The position numbers and the translations under genes are program-made. From Phycisphaerales bacterium (GTDB lineage Bacteria > Planctomycetota > Phycisphaerae > Phycisphaerales > UBA1924), in contig JANQQR010000011.1 of assembly GCA_028289195.1 (NCBI GenBank), positions 1-64,000 of the forward strand: 64,000 nt of DNA. The letters are read 5' to 3'. The notes beneath the pieces were generated by a model that worked only from the letters and a program-made list of their open reading frames with translations, had not been told where the DNA came from and ran no database searches. Below are positions 48,012-56,641 of this stretch, piece after piece. Each line of letters opens with the position of its first letter. Position 1 is the stretch's first letter.

Positions 48012-49604
48012 GTGAGCCCAGACGCATCCAAGAGCAGTTCGGCCGACGCGCCACACGGACGAGCCATCCGCGCTCCGCGCCGTGCCGCGCTCGGGCTCCT
48101 TTCGGTCCTCGCGATCGCGCCCCTGACAGGCTGCCTCGATTCGGACTCGTTCCTCGACCCCTCGATCGTCGGGCGCTGGGAGAACACCCCGACCGTCGTG
48201 CCCATCCTCGAGCGGATCGACGTCATCGAGCGCGACACCGGCGAGTTCGTCGATGTCACCCCGGTCCTCCCCGAGGACCTGATCCCCGAGCCCACCGAGT
48301 ACCGCGTCGCTCCCGGCGACCTAATCGAGATCGAGATCCTCGACTTCGTCGCGGTCGGCGTCGTCTCGCCCTACGTGCGAACCGTCACCTCCCGCGGCTT
48401 CATCAACATCCCGCAGCTCGGTGATATCGACGTCCAGGGCCTCACACGCCAGGAGGTCGAGGTCGCGATCACCCGCGCCATCATCGACGCCCAGCTCATC
48501 GACGACCCGCTCGTCACCGTGCAGGTCCCCGGCCAGCGCCAGGCGACCTTCAGCATCTTCGGCGCCGTCCCCCAGGTCGGGCGCTACGCCATCCCGAGCC
48601 CGGACTACTCGCTGCTCGAGGCCATCACCGATGCCGGCGGGGTCAACCCCGCCATCCCCAAGATCTTCATCATCCGCCAGATCTCGCTCGACGATCCGCG
48701 CAGCCCGGCCCGCGCCCCGGCGCAGGACCAGGGGCAGCCCGCCAGCGAGGACCAGGGACAGGACCTCCTCGACCTCATCGACGAACTCACCGACCCCGAC
48801 GACGACGGCGCGGCTCCGAGCCCGGCGCTCTTCGGCGCCAACGTGTCGATGTCCCTCCAGGAGGGCGACGACCAGGGCCAGCCCGAGAACGCGCCGCCGC
48901 CCATCGACCTGATCGATCTCGAGCCGGCCGAGCCCGTGCAGCCCGCCGGCCAGCCGGCCAACCCCCAGACGCTCGACGAAATCCAGCAGCCCGGACGCTG
49001 GGTGTTCATCGGAGGCGAATGGGTGCAGGTCATCAGCACCGGCTCCCGCCCGCAGGGCCTCCCCGAAGGCGAGGACCCCCTCGAAGCGTCCGACGGGCCG
49101 CTGGTCACCCAGCGCATCATCGAGGTCCCGACCGAGCCCCTTCTCCAGGGCGTCGCCCGCTACAACGTCGTCGTCCGCCCGGGCGATGTCGTCAGCGTGC
49201 CGGCCCCCGCCGCGGGCCTCGTGTACGTCGGGGGCCCGGGCATCGCCAGGCCCGGCGTCTACAACATCCCGGCCACCGGCACGCTGACGCTCCAGAGGCT
49301 CGTCTTCTCCGCCGGCGGCTTCAGCGCCATCGCGATCCCCAACCGCGTCGACCTGACCAGGATGGTCGGCGACAGCCGCCAGGCCACGATCCGCGTCAAC
49401 ATGCGGGCTATCTTCGCCGGCACGCACCCCGACATCGTGGTCAAGCCCGACGACCTCGTGAACTTCGGCACCAACTTCTGGGCCACGCCGCTGGCCATCA
49501 TCCGCGGCGGGTTCCGCGCCAGCTACGGCTTCGGCTTCCTCCTGGACCGCAACTTCGGCAACGACGTCTTCGGTGCACCGCCCACGAACCAGGTCGGGCA
49601 GTGA
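48012..49604 (+). CDS. Wza-like polysaccharide biosynthesis/export lipoprotein
   Basis: 530 residues. Lipoprotein signal with lipobox LTGC, residues about 20-40. A polysaccharide-export domain (EYRVAPGDLIEIEILDF, RTVTSRGFINIPQLGDIDV, LTRQEVEVAI) is followed by SLBB-like segments (TFSIFGAVPQVGRYAIPS, DYSLLEAITDAGGV and later GLVYVGGPGIARPGVYNIP, LTLQRLVFSAGGF). Between them residues 230-360 are a long Gln/Asp/Pro-rich insert not seen in classical Wza. Such proteins form the outer-membrane EPS export channel. GTG 48012 has GAGGAG 6 nt upstream. It is the first gene of the EPS/exosortase operon. Confidence 0.9.
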   Translation: MSPDASKSSSADAPHGRAIRAPRRAALGLLSVLAIAPLTGCLDSDSFLDPSIVGRWENTPTVVPILERIDVIERDTGEFVDVTPVLPEDLIPEPTEYRVAPGDLIEIEILDFVAVGVVSPYVRTVTSRGFINIPQLGDIDVQGLTRQEVEVAITRAIIDAQLIDDPLVTVQVPGQRQATFSIFGAVPQVGRYAIPSPDYSLLEAITDAGGVNPAIPKIFIIRQISLDDPRSPARAPAQDQGQPASEDQGQDLLDLIDELTDPDDDGAAPSPALFGANVSMSLQEGDDQGQPENAPPPIDLIDLEPAEPVQPAGQPANPQTLDEIQQPGRWVFIGGEWVQVISTGSRPQGLPEGEDPLEASDGPLVTQRIIEVPTEPLLQGVARYNVVVRPGDVVSVPAPAAGLVYVGGPGIARPGVYNIPATGTLTLQRLVFSAGGFSAIAIPNRVDLTRMVGDSRQATIRVNMRAIFAGTHPDIVVKPDDLVNFGTNFWATPLAIIRGGFRASYGFGFLLDRNFGNDVFGAPPTNQVGQ

Positions 49605-49621
49605 TCAACAACCCGATCTGC

Positions 49622-49627
49622 TAGAAT
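49622..49627 (+). promoter_or_regulatory. Possible internal -10 box before the exosortase gene
   Basis: TAGAAT, 17 nt after the export-protein stop, no clear -35. The following 265 nt up to ATG 49893 hold no convincing gene. The frame there is open and Arg/Gly-rich, and could alternatively be a long N-terminal extension starting at GTG 49686. Confidence 0.3.
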
Positions 49628-49892
49628 TGCCGATCGGCCTCGGGCCGCACAGGGCCTGATTCCAGACTCGAAGGATCGATTCCTGGTGACTCCGGCAGGA
49701 CGCCGAACTCCTCGCCGTGGGCGTCGTACCACAGCCAGGGAACAGGTGGAGGGCCGGTCTGCGCGCGTCGCGGGCAGCCCTGAGAAGAGTCGAGGCCCGC
49801 GTGTGGGTGCGGGCCGAGCGGGAGAGAACAACATCGCCCCCGGCGGGCCCGCCGGATCGGGTGCATGCATCGGCAGCGGACCTCGGAGCGTC

Positions 49893-50867
49893 ATGTCCAC
49901 GGCGACAGCCAGCGGCGATCTCAATGAAGCCAAGGGTCCCTCGGACCCCGGTGGTTGGCGAGCGCCGCGCACGCTCGGCGAACTCGCCAGCGGGCCGACC
50001 GCGCCCATCGTCGCCCTGGGCGCCGGTGTCGCGCTGGTGCTTCTGGCTCTCGCGCACGAGTGGCTCTATCGCCAGTTCTTCGTGCTCAGCCGCGTCTACA
50101 TCTCGGACTGGGGCCACTCCTACGCCGTGCCCCTGATCAGCATCTACTACATCTGGCGCAACCGCGAACGTCTCAGCAGCGTCCCCGTCGGGGTGTTCTG
50201 GCCCGGCCTGGGCGTCGTCGCCCTCGGCGCCGCGACGTACATCTACTTCGTCGTCGGATTCTCCAACCACATGCTCCAGGGCTTCTCGCTCGTGCTGCTG
50301 GTCGCGGGCGCCGTCCTGTTCCTGCTGGGCGCGCGGGCGTTCCGCTCGCTGTGCTTCCCGATCGCGTACCTGGCCGTCGGCGTGACCATCGCCCAGATGC
50401 TCATGGAGCGGGTCACCTTCCAGCTCAAGCTCTTCGCCTCGGTCGGCTCGCACGCGCTGCTGAACCTCGTCGGCGTCGACAACGACCTGTTCGGCAACGT
50501 CCTGCACATCTACCAGGGCACCGAGGTCCACGAGCTCAATGTCGCCGACGCCTGCTCCGGCATGCGCATGGTCGTCGCGTTCATCGCGCTGGCGGTGTTC
50601 GTCGCGTTCCTCTACGGCCGGCTCTGGTGGCAGCGCATCTTCATCCTGATGCTCGCGATCCCGGTCGCGATCTTCATGAACATGATCCGCGTCGCGGTCC
50701 TCAGCGTGCTCACGCTCATCGACCCCGAACTCGCCGCCGGCGACGCCCACACCTTCATCGGCACGCTGCTCCTCATCCCGGCGCTCGCGCTGTTCCTCGG
50801 TGTCGTCTGGGCCGCCGAGCGGATCACGCCCGAACCCGAGTCCGAACCCGGAGGGACGACGCCATGA
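49893..50867 (+). CDS. Exosortase
   Basis: 324 residues, polytopic membrane cysteine transpeptidase-like protein of the exosortase/archaeosortase family. Eight or so helices include YISDWGHSYAVPLISIYYIW near the N-terminus. Catalytic triad equivalents are Cys221 in VADACSGMRMVVAF, Arg266 in NMIRVAVLS and His286 in GDAHTFIG. It is expected to cleave C-terminal tripartite sorting tails on exported proteins and to be tied to EPS production. The next gene, overlapping by 4 nt, encodes an EpsI-type partner. ATG 49893 has GGAG only 4 nt upstream, so the exact start is uncertain. I cannot assign an Xrt subclass. Confidence 0.92.
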   Translation: MSTATASGDLNEAKGPSDPGGWRAPRTLGELASGPTAPIVALGAGVALVLLALAHEWLYRQFFVLSRVYISDWGHSYAVPLISIYYIWRNRERLSSVPVGVFWPGLGVVALGAATYIYFVVGFSNHMLQGFSLVLLVAGAVLFLLGARAFRSLCFPIAYLAVGVTIAQMLMERVTFQLKLFASVGSHALLNLVGVDNDLFGNVLHIYQGTEVHELNVADACSGMRMVVAFIALAVFVAFLYGRLWWQRIFILMLAIPVAIFMNMIRVAVLSVLTLIDPELAAGDAHTFIGTLLLIPALALFLGVVWAAERITPEPESEPGGTTP

Positions 50868-51751
50868 AGCGCACCAGAGGCGTCATCTCAGCCTACCTCT
50901 GCTTCGCGCTCGTGATCCTCGGCGCGACCGCTGCGCTGCAGATGCTCATCCGCGTCAAGGGCATCAACACAGTCAAGCTCCCGATCGAGGCGCCCGACGG
51001 CCTGAAGTTCCACACGCTGCCCGGGCAGTACCCCGGCCCCGACGACGCGATCGCCTGGGAGCAGGCCGGCACCGACGAACGCCTCAGCAAGGAAGCCGCC
51101 GAGGAACTCGGCACCGACAACTACATCACACGCTGGTTCCGCCGCACCACAGAGCAGGAGGGCGACACCGAGCACCTCCTGCAGATCCACTGCGCCTACT
51201 ACACCGGCATGGTCGACACCGTGCCGCACGTTCCCGAAAGATGCATGATCGGCGGCGGATTGACCTACAACGGCGAGACCGAACTCGTCCCCGTCCCCAT
51301 CGACATGTCGCGCCTCATCGAAGACCCCGATGCGGACCCCGAAACCGAGACCGTCACCCTGATGGGGCGCAGCAACGAGCGCCAGTCGCGGGTCCGGCTC
51401 CCGCTCGGCGTCGACAATCTCACCCTCCGCGTCACCCCGTTCCGCGACCAGGCCAAGGACCGCACGCTGGTCGCCGGGTACTTCTTCATCGCCAACGGAC
51501 GCGTCCTGGCCAGCGCCAACGACGTACGCCTCTACGCGTTCGACCTCACCGCCGACTACGCCTACTACGCCAAGATCCAGTTCCTCAGCCCGACGGCCGA
51601 GTCGCCCGAGCAGCTCGCCGAACTCGCCGCCGAGCTGCTGGACGAGCTGTTCCCCGAGATCATGCTCCGCCTGCCCGACTGGATCGAGGTCGAGCGGGGC
51701 GAGTACCCACCCGACAACCCCGCCCGCGCGCTCGAAGCAGCGCAGGGCTGA
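50864..51751 (+). CDS. epsI: EpsI-family exosortase-associated protein
   Basis: 295 residues: one N-terminal membrane helix (ISAYLCFALVILGATAALQML) and an extracytoplasmic EpsI domain. Family features seen are ELGTDNYITRWF, HCAYYTGMVDTVPHVPERC, and later VAGYFFIANGRVLASANDVR. EpsI domains are fused to or encoded next to exosortases and contribute to EPS synthesis. The Pro-x-x-Cys block is shared with fused exosortase/EpsI proteins. ATG 50864 overlaps the exosortase stop (ATGA), implying coupled translation. The C-terminal 60 residues are acidic and helical. Confidence 0.88.
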   Translation: MKRTRGVISAYLCFALVILGATAALQMLIRVKGINTVKLPIEAPDGLKFHTLPGQYPGPDDAIAWEQAGTDERLSKEAAEELGTDNYITRWFRRTTEQEGDTEHLLQIHCAYYTGMVDTVPHVPERCMIGGGLTYNGETELVPVPIDMSRLIEDPDADPETETVTLMGRSNERQSRVRLPLGVDNLTLRVTPFRDQAKDRTLVAGYFFIANGRVLASANDVRLYAFDLTADYAYYAKIQFLSPTAESPEQLAELAAELLDELFPEIMLRLPDWIEVERGEYPPDNPARALEAAQG

Positions 51752-51775
51752 TCACGCCTCCCAGGAGCACCGGCA

Positions 51776-54700
51776 ATGGCCACCAAGGTCAACACAAAGT
51801 TCATCATCATCCTCGGCTCAGTGCTGGTTGTCGTGTTCGCGGGCGTCGCGATCGGCGGCTACATGCACTACCAGGGCCGCGGAGAGCGCGAGGTCGCCAA
51901 GGCCGACCAGCTGCTCGCCCAGGGCCAGATCGAGGAGGCTTCGCTCCTCTACGAGCGCGCCGTCGGGCGTGATCGCACCAACATCGAGTGGCTGCGCAAG
52001 TGGCGCACCTCCCTCGAGATGCTCGTCCCCGAAGACCAGCGCGCCTACGTCAGGCAGTACGACTTCTATCGCAACATCCTCAGGCAGATGGCGCTGCTCC
52101 AGCGCACCGACGTCGACCTCCAGCTCGAGTACCTCGACGAGATCTGGCGCTTCGTCCGCACCGGAGAGACATCCCGCGCCGGGTTGGAGTTCATCGTTGA
52201 CCAGGCGGAAGACCGCACCTCAGGGTTCAGCGAAGGCACGCCCGAGGAGGCGCGGATACTCCGCTACCGCGGGCTGGCCATGGTCGAGCGGATGGGCACC
52301 GAGACGCTCATGCAGGACGAGCAAGACCAGACGCTCACCGACCTGCAGCGCGCCGTCGAGGTCGACCCCGAGGACTGGGAGTGCAAGCTCGGCCTCGTCC
52401 GCTGGCAGCTCGCCGACGCCAACCGCATCCGGCGCGAGGGCCAGAGCTTCCGGGCAGATTCCGCCCTCAAGTCCACGCGGGATGCACTCGACGCGCTCCT
52501 CGCCGAGAACCCGGACCAACCCGAGACGCTCCTCTTCCAGGCGCTGTTCGAGCGCAACGAGTCGGCGCGCACCGTCGTCGGCATCGAGGGACGCCAGCAG
52601 CTCACCGCCGAGTTCGCCGAGGATGTCGCCCGGGTCGTCGAGCGCGTCTCGGAACTTCCCCCCGAGGCGCTCCGCACCGATTTCCTCGAGCGCCTCGCGG
52701 GAACCGTGCTGATCGGCTCGCGCGGCGAGCCGACCGTCGAGGCCACGCTGGCGATGCTCGAGCGGAGCCTGGAGGTCGAACCCGACAACGCCCGCCTCGC
52801 CCTGCTCCGCGGCAAGGTCTTCGAGGAGACCCAGCGCTACGACGAAGCGCTGGCCCAATACGAAGTGATCATCCAGTTGCCCGACAGGCCCATCAGTCTC
52901 GACGGCCTCCTCCTCGAGGGGCGACGCCAGCAGGCTCTGGCCTTCCAGACCGACACGGCGCTCCGCAGGTGGGCCACCATGCCCGCCGGCTCTGACGAGG
53001 CCTCCGAGGCCCTCGCCCTCGTCGAGGAGTACCGCGACAAACTCAGCGAACGAATCGACGTCCAGCAGCGCCAGCTCATCCTGATCCGCGACGCGAAGAT
53101 CGCCATGGCCAGGGGCGAGTACGGGCGCGCCGTCCGCGAACTCGCCGACCTGCGCAACCTCCCCGAGGGCCAGACCAACGAGGTCCGGCGCCTCCTCGTG
53201 CAGGCGCTCGAACTCCAGGGCAACGCCGGCGAAGCGAAGCGCATCGTCGAGGAGCTCATCGAGCTGACCCCGACCAACGGCTGGGCCCACGGCAAGCTCG
53301 GCGACCTCAGCAAGAGGCTCGCCGAATTCGATCAGGCCATCGCCTCGTACTCGATCGCCCGCGAGCTCGATCCGGCCAACGCCGCCTACTACGACCGGCA
53401 GATCAGAGACCTGCAGGCCGTCCAGGGCGACTCCGAGGCCGTCGCCTCAGAGGACCCCGTCATCCAGACCATCATCACCTCCCGAGAGCTGCGCTCGGAG
53501 GATCAGTTCGAAGACGCCATCGCCACGCTGCAAGCCGGCGCCGACGCCAACCCGGACGACCCGCGCCTCCCGCGCGAGCTCATCAGGGCGCTCGTCCAGT
53601 CCGAGCGCATCGACGAGGCGTTGACCATCGCCCGCGACGCGGCCTCTCGATTCCCCGACAGCCCGGACTTCGAACAGTCCATCGTCCTCCTCGAGAACCG
53701 CGACCCCAACAACCCCGCCGTCGCGCAGCTCGAGCTCATCAACCAGTCCGATCTGGCCGAGCGGGAAAAGAGCATCGAGCGATTCAAGATCTACACGCGA
53801 TTCGGGATGGAGCAGGAAGCCCGCGCCGAGCTCGCCTCGCTCGAGCAGCAGTGGCCGGACGATCCCTCAGTCCTGGACGCCAGCTTCGTGCTCGCGCTCG
53901 AAGACGATGACCTCGCGACAGCGCGCCAGGTCGCGCAGCGCGCAGCCGCGACGAACGCCGACAACTGCGACGGCCTGCTCTTCCAGGCCCGCATCCAGCT
54001 CCACGAGGAGCGCAACATCGAAGCCGTGCAGACGCTGGAATCGGCGGCGCAGCGCCTGCCGTTCTCGCCGGATCTGCGCCGCCTGATGGGCCGCGCCTAT
54101 TCGCGCGTGGGCCGCGTGGCCGACGCCCTGGACTCCTACGAGCGTGCGTACGAAGGCCGGCGCACCGATCCGATCAACGCCATCGAGTACGCCCGGGCGC
54201 TCCTGGCTGCCAACCGCGGGCGCCAGGCGCTCGAGGTGGTCAGCCCCGATTCCGGCGGGCTCCGCTACAACCCCTCCAACATGGCGCTCGTCCGCCTCTG
54301 GCTGCAGCTCGAAGCCCAGTACGGGGATCGGGACGTCGCCATCCGGGCCCGCACGAACCGCCTCCGCCAGGATCCGACAGACGCCGAGAACGTCCTGGGC
54401 CTCGCGCGCCTCCACATCGAGGACGGGAACTACGACGCCGCGAACCAGGTCATCGACGCCTTCGAGGCGATCGACGGGGTCGAGCCCATCGCGGGAGCGA
54501 TCCTCCGGGCGCGCATCCTCGCAGAGAGCGGAGATGTCGACGCGGGCCGCGAGGTGCTCGTCCAGTGCATCGCCGACGTCGAGGCGGATCCCGACGCCAG
54601 CCTCAGCCCCGACTACTACATCGCCCTCGGCGAGTTCTTGTTCCGGTATGAAGAGGCCGAGTCGGGGGTGGCCGCGCTCAGGAAGGCCCGCGACTACCAG

Positions 54701-56446
54701 GACCCAGAGACACGCCTCGGCGATCGGCGCCTCGGCGACCACTGGTTCGACACCGCCGCCGCCGCGGAACGACAGAAGCAGATCGCCGGATCGAGCGCAA
54801 CCGCCGAGCCCGAGCAGATCGCCGAGCTCGAGCAGCAGATGATCTCCGCCTACGAGAAGGCGGTCGAGAGCTACTCCGACGCCCTGCAGAGCATGCCCGA
54901 AGACGACGAGATCGCCCAGCGGGTGCGCAAGCGGACCGTCGAGACCCTCCTGAAGCTCGGGCGCGTGGAAGAGGCCGAACAGGCGCTCGCGCCGCTGGTC
55001 AGTCGCACCCCGGACGACAAGCAGGTCCTCGGGCTCCGGGCGATGCTCGCAGAGGCCGAGGGCGACCGGCGCACCGCGCGCAGCATGCTCAACCGCGCCG
55101 TCGAGCTCTACCGCAACGACGCCCGCCTGTTCTTCCAGAGGGCGCTGTTCAACGCCAAGGAGCCGTCGCTCGTCACCGACGCAATCCAGGACCTCACCCA
55201 GGCGACCAACCTCAGCCCGTCGCTGATCGAGGCCTGGTCCAAGCGCTACGAGCTCGTCCGGGACGGCGGAGACATGGACGAGGCGCTCGGCGTCCTCCGC
55301 CAGGGAGTCGACGCCAACCCCGACAACGACAACTTCCGGCTCTACCTGCTCCGCGAGCTCGCGCGGGCCGGACGCATCGAAGAGGCGCAGGAAGAAGCCC
55401 TGCGCGTCGCCCGTTCACGCCCGAATGACGCCACATGGCTCGAGCTCACCGGGCGCGTCATGGCCGGATTCCAGCGCTGGAACGAAGCCGCCGAGCTCTT
55501 CCGGCAGCTCTACACGCTCCGCCAGGACATCAACGTCGCCCGCGCGCTGCTGGATTCGATGCTCCGCTCAACCGTCAACCGCGACCTCCGCCTCATCAGC
55601 GAGGTGCTGAGGGACTTCGAGAACGAATTCGAGCCGTCGCTGGGCGACTACATGCTCCGGGCCCGCGCGCTGACAGCGATCAACGAGATCGCCCGAGCCA
55701 AGCGCTACATCGAGAGCGCCATGGCGATCCTCGGCGACAGCGGCGTGCTGGGCCGGTTCTTCAACGAGCAGCTCCAGCTGGCGATGGGCGGGAACATCGG
55801 GCAGGTGCTCCTGTTCCTCGACGAGGTCGAGGACCAGTCGCTCCTGCAGAACCCGCTCCTGCGGGTCGCCCGCGTGTACGGGCGCTTCCGCGTCTCCGGC
55901 CCCTCAACCGAACTGATCGCCGAGCTCGACTCGATGGACCCCGACTCCTTCGACGACATCACCAGATCCGAGTACTACCGATCACTCGCGCAGATCAGCT
56001 TCGCGCTCCAGAACTACGAGCGGGCAGCGCAGTCCTACGAGTTGGCCATCGAGGTCCAGCCCAACGACATCCAGATGCTCAACGATCTGGCGTTCATCCT
56101 CATGCAGTATCTGGGCGAGGTCGATCGAGGGATCGAGTTCGCGCAGCGGGCCGTCGAGGGCCCCAGCGCCAACGCCGCCGCCCTCGACACGCTCGGCTGG
56201 GGCTACTACCTCAAGGCAGACTACGACGAGGCCATCACCATCTTCGAGCGGGCCAAGGCGTCGGCCCGAAGCCCCGAAACCTCGTTCGTCGCCAACCTCC
56301 ACCTCGGCCTCGCCCAGGCCAAGGCCGGGCAGGTCACCGAGGCCAGGCGCAGCCTCCGCGAGGCCGAGAGCGACGGCGACAGAGCCACCATGGTCCGCGA
56401 CAGCTACATGGGCGAACTCGAGGAGCTCAGAGAACTCTGCCGCTGA
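51776..56446 (+). CDS. Very large TPR-repeat protein of the exosortase/EPS locus
   Basis: 1556 residues. A single N-terminal membrane anchor (KFIIILGSVLVVVFAGVAIGG) is followed by TPR-type helical repeats along nearly the whole length: ADQLLAQGQIEEASLLYERA at the start, then LALLRGKVFEETQRYDEALAQYEV, LGDLSKRLAEFDQAIASYSIA, LMGRAYSRVGRVADALDSYERA and at the end ALDTLGWGYYLKADYDEAITIF. TPR proteins of the PEP-CTERM/PrsT and EPS type are frequent in such loci, probably as scaffolds for the export machinery. This one is unusually long. AGGAG at 51763-51767 supports ATG 51776. It is the last gene before the terminator at 56470. Confidence 0.9.
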   Translation: MATKVNTKFIIILGSVLVVVFAGVAIGGYMHYQGRGEREVAKADQLLAQGQIEEASLLYERAVGRDRTNIEWLRKWRTSLEMLVPEDQRAYVRQYDFYRNILRQMALLQRTDVDLQLEYLDEIWRFVRTGETSRAGLEFIVDQAEDRTSGFSEGTPEEARILRYRGLAMVERMGTETLMQDEQDQTLTDLQRAVEVDPEDWECKLGLVRWQLADANRIRREGQSFRADSALKSTRDALDALLAENPDQPETLLFQALFERNESARTVVGIEGRQQLTAEFAEDVARVVERVSELPPEALRTDFLERLAGTVLIGSRGEPTVEATLAMLERSLEVEPDNARLALLRGKVFEETQRYDEALAQYEVIIQLPDRPISLDGLLLEGRRQQALAFQTDTALRRWATMPAGSDEASEALALVEEYRDKLSERIDVQQRQLILIRDAKIAMARGEYGRAVRELADLRNLPEGQTNEVRRLLVQALELQGNAGEAKRIVEELIELTPTNGWAHGKLGDLSKRLAEFDQAIASYSIARELDPANAAYYDRQIRDLQAVQGDSEAVASEDPVIQTIITSRELRSEDQFEDAIATLQAGADANPDDPRLPRELIRALVQSERIDEALTIARDAASRFPDSPDFEQSIVLLENRDPNNPAVAQLELINQSDLAEREKSIERFKIYTRFGMEQEARAELASLEQQWPDDPSVLDASFVLALEDDDLATARQVAQRAAATNADNCDGLLFQARIQLHEERNIEAVQTLESAAQRLPFSPDLRRLMGRAYSRVGRVADALDSYERAYEGRRTDPINAIEYARALLAANRGRQALEVVSPDSGGLRYNPSNMALVRLWLQLEAQYGDRDVAIRARTNRLRQDPTDAENVLGLARLHIEDGNYDAANQVIDAFEAIDGVEPIAGAILRARILAESGDVDAGREVLVQCIADVEADPDASLSPDYYIALGEFLFRYEEAESGVAALRKARDYQDPETRLGDRRLGDHWFDTAAAAERQKQIAGSSATAEPEQIAELEQQMISAYEKAVESYSDALQSMPEDDEIAQRVRKRTVETLLKLGRVEEAEQALAPLVSRTPDDKQVLGLRAMLAEAEGDRRTARSMLNRAVELYRNDARLFFQRALFNAKEPSLVTDAIQDLTQATNLSPSLIEAWSKRYELVRDGGDMDEALGVLRQGVDANPDNDNFRLYLLRELARAGRIEEAQEEALRVARSRPNDATWLELTGRVMAGFQRWNEAAELFRQLYTLRQDINVARALLDSMLRSTVNRDLRLISEVLRDFENEFEPSLGDYMLRARALTAINEIARAKRYIESAMAILGDSGVLGRFFNEQLQLAMGGNIGQVLLFLDEVEDQSLLQNPLLRVARVYGRFRVSGPSTELIAELDSMDPDSFDDITRSEYYRSLAQISFALQNYERAAQSYELAIEVQPNDIQMLNDLAFILMQYLGEVDRGIEFAQRAVEGPSANAAALDTLGWGYYLKADYDEAITIFERAKASARSPETSFVANLHLGLAQAKAGQVTEARRSLREAESDGDRATMVRDSYMGELEELRELCR

Positions 56447-56469
56447 CGCCGGCTCGAACACAGAAATCA

Positions 56470-56490
56470 ACGGGGCCGCCGGCCCCGTTT
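56470..56490 (+). terminator. Terminator after the TPR gene
   Basis: ACGGGGCC-GCC-GGCCCCGT stem followed by TTT. The T-run is short, so read-through into the Wzc-like gene is possible. Confidence 0.6.
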
Positions 56491-56641
56491 CCGGACCCGC
56501 AGACGCATCCCCCAGGATTGGGGCCCCCGATTCAAAACTTCGCACCGAACCCCGTGTTGACCCGAACCGAATAGTCCAAACCCGACGCCGCTGGCACTCC
56601 CTTTCCCAAGCCGGGTCGAGGAGGCGGCCGGACAGGCCGAT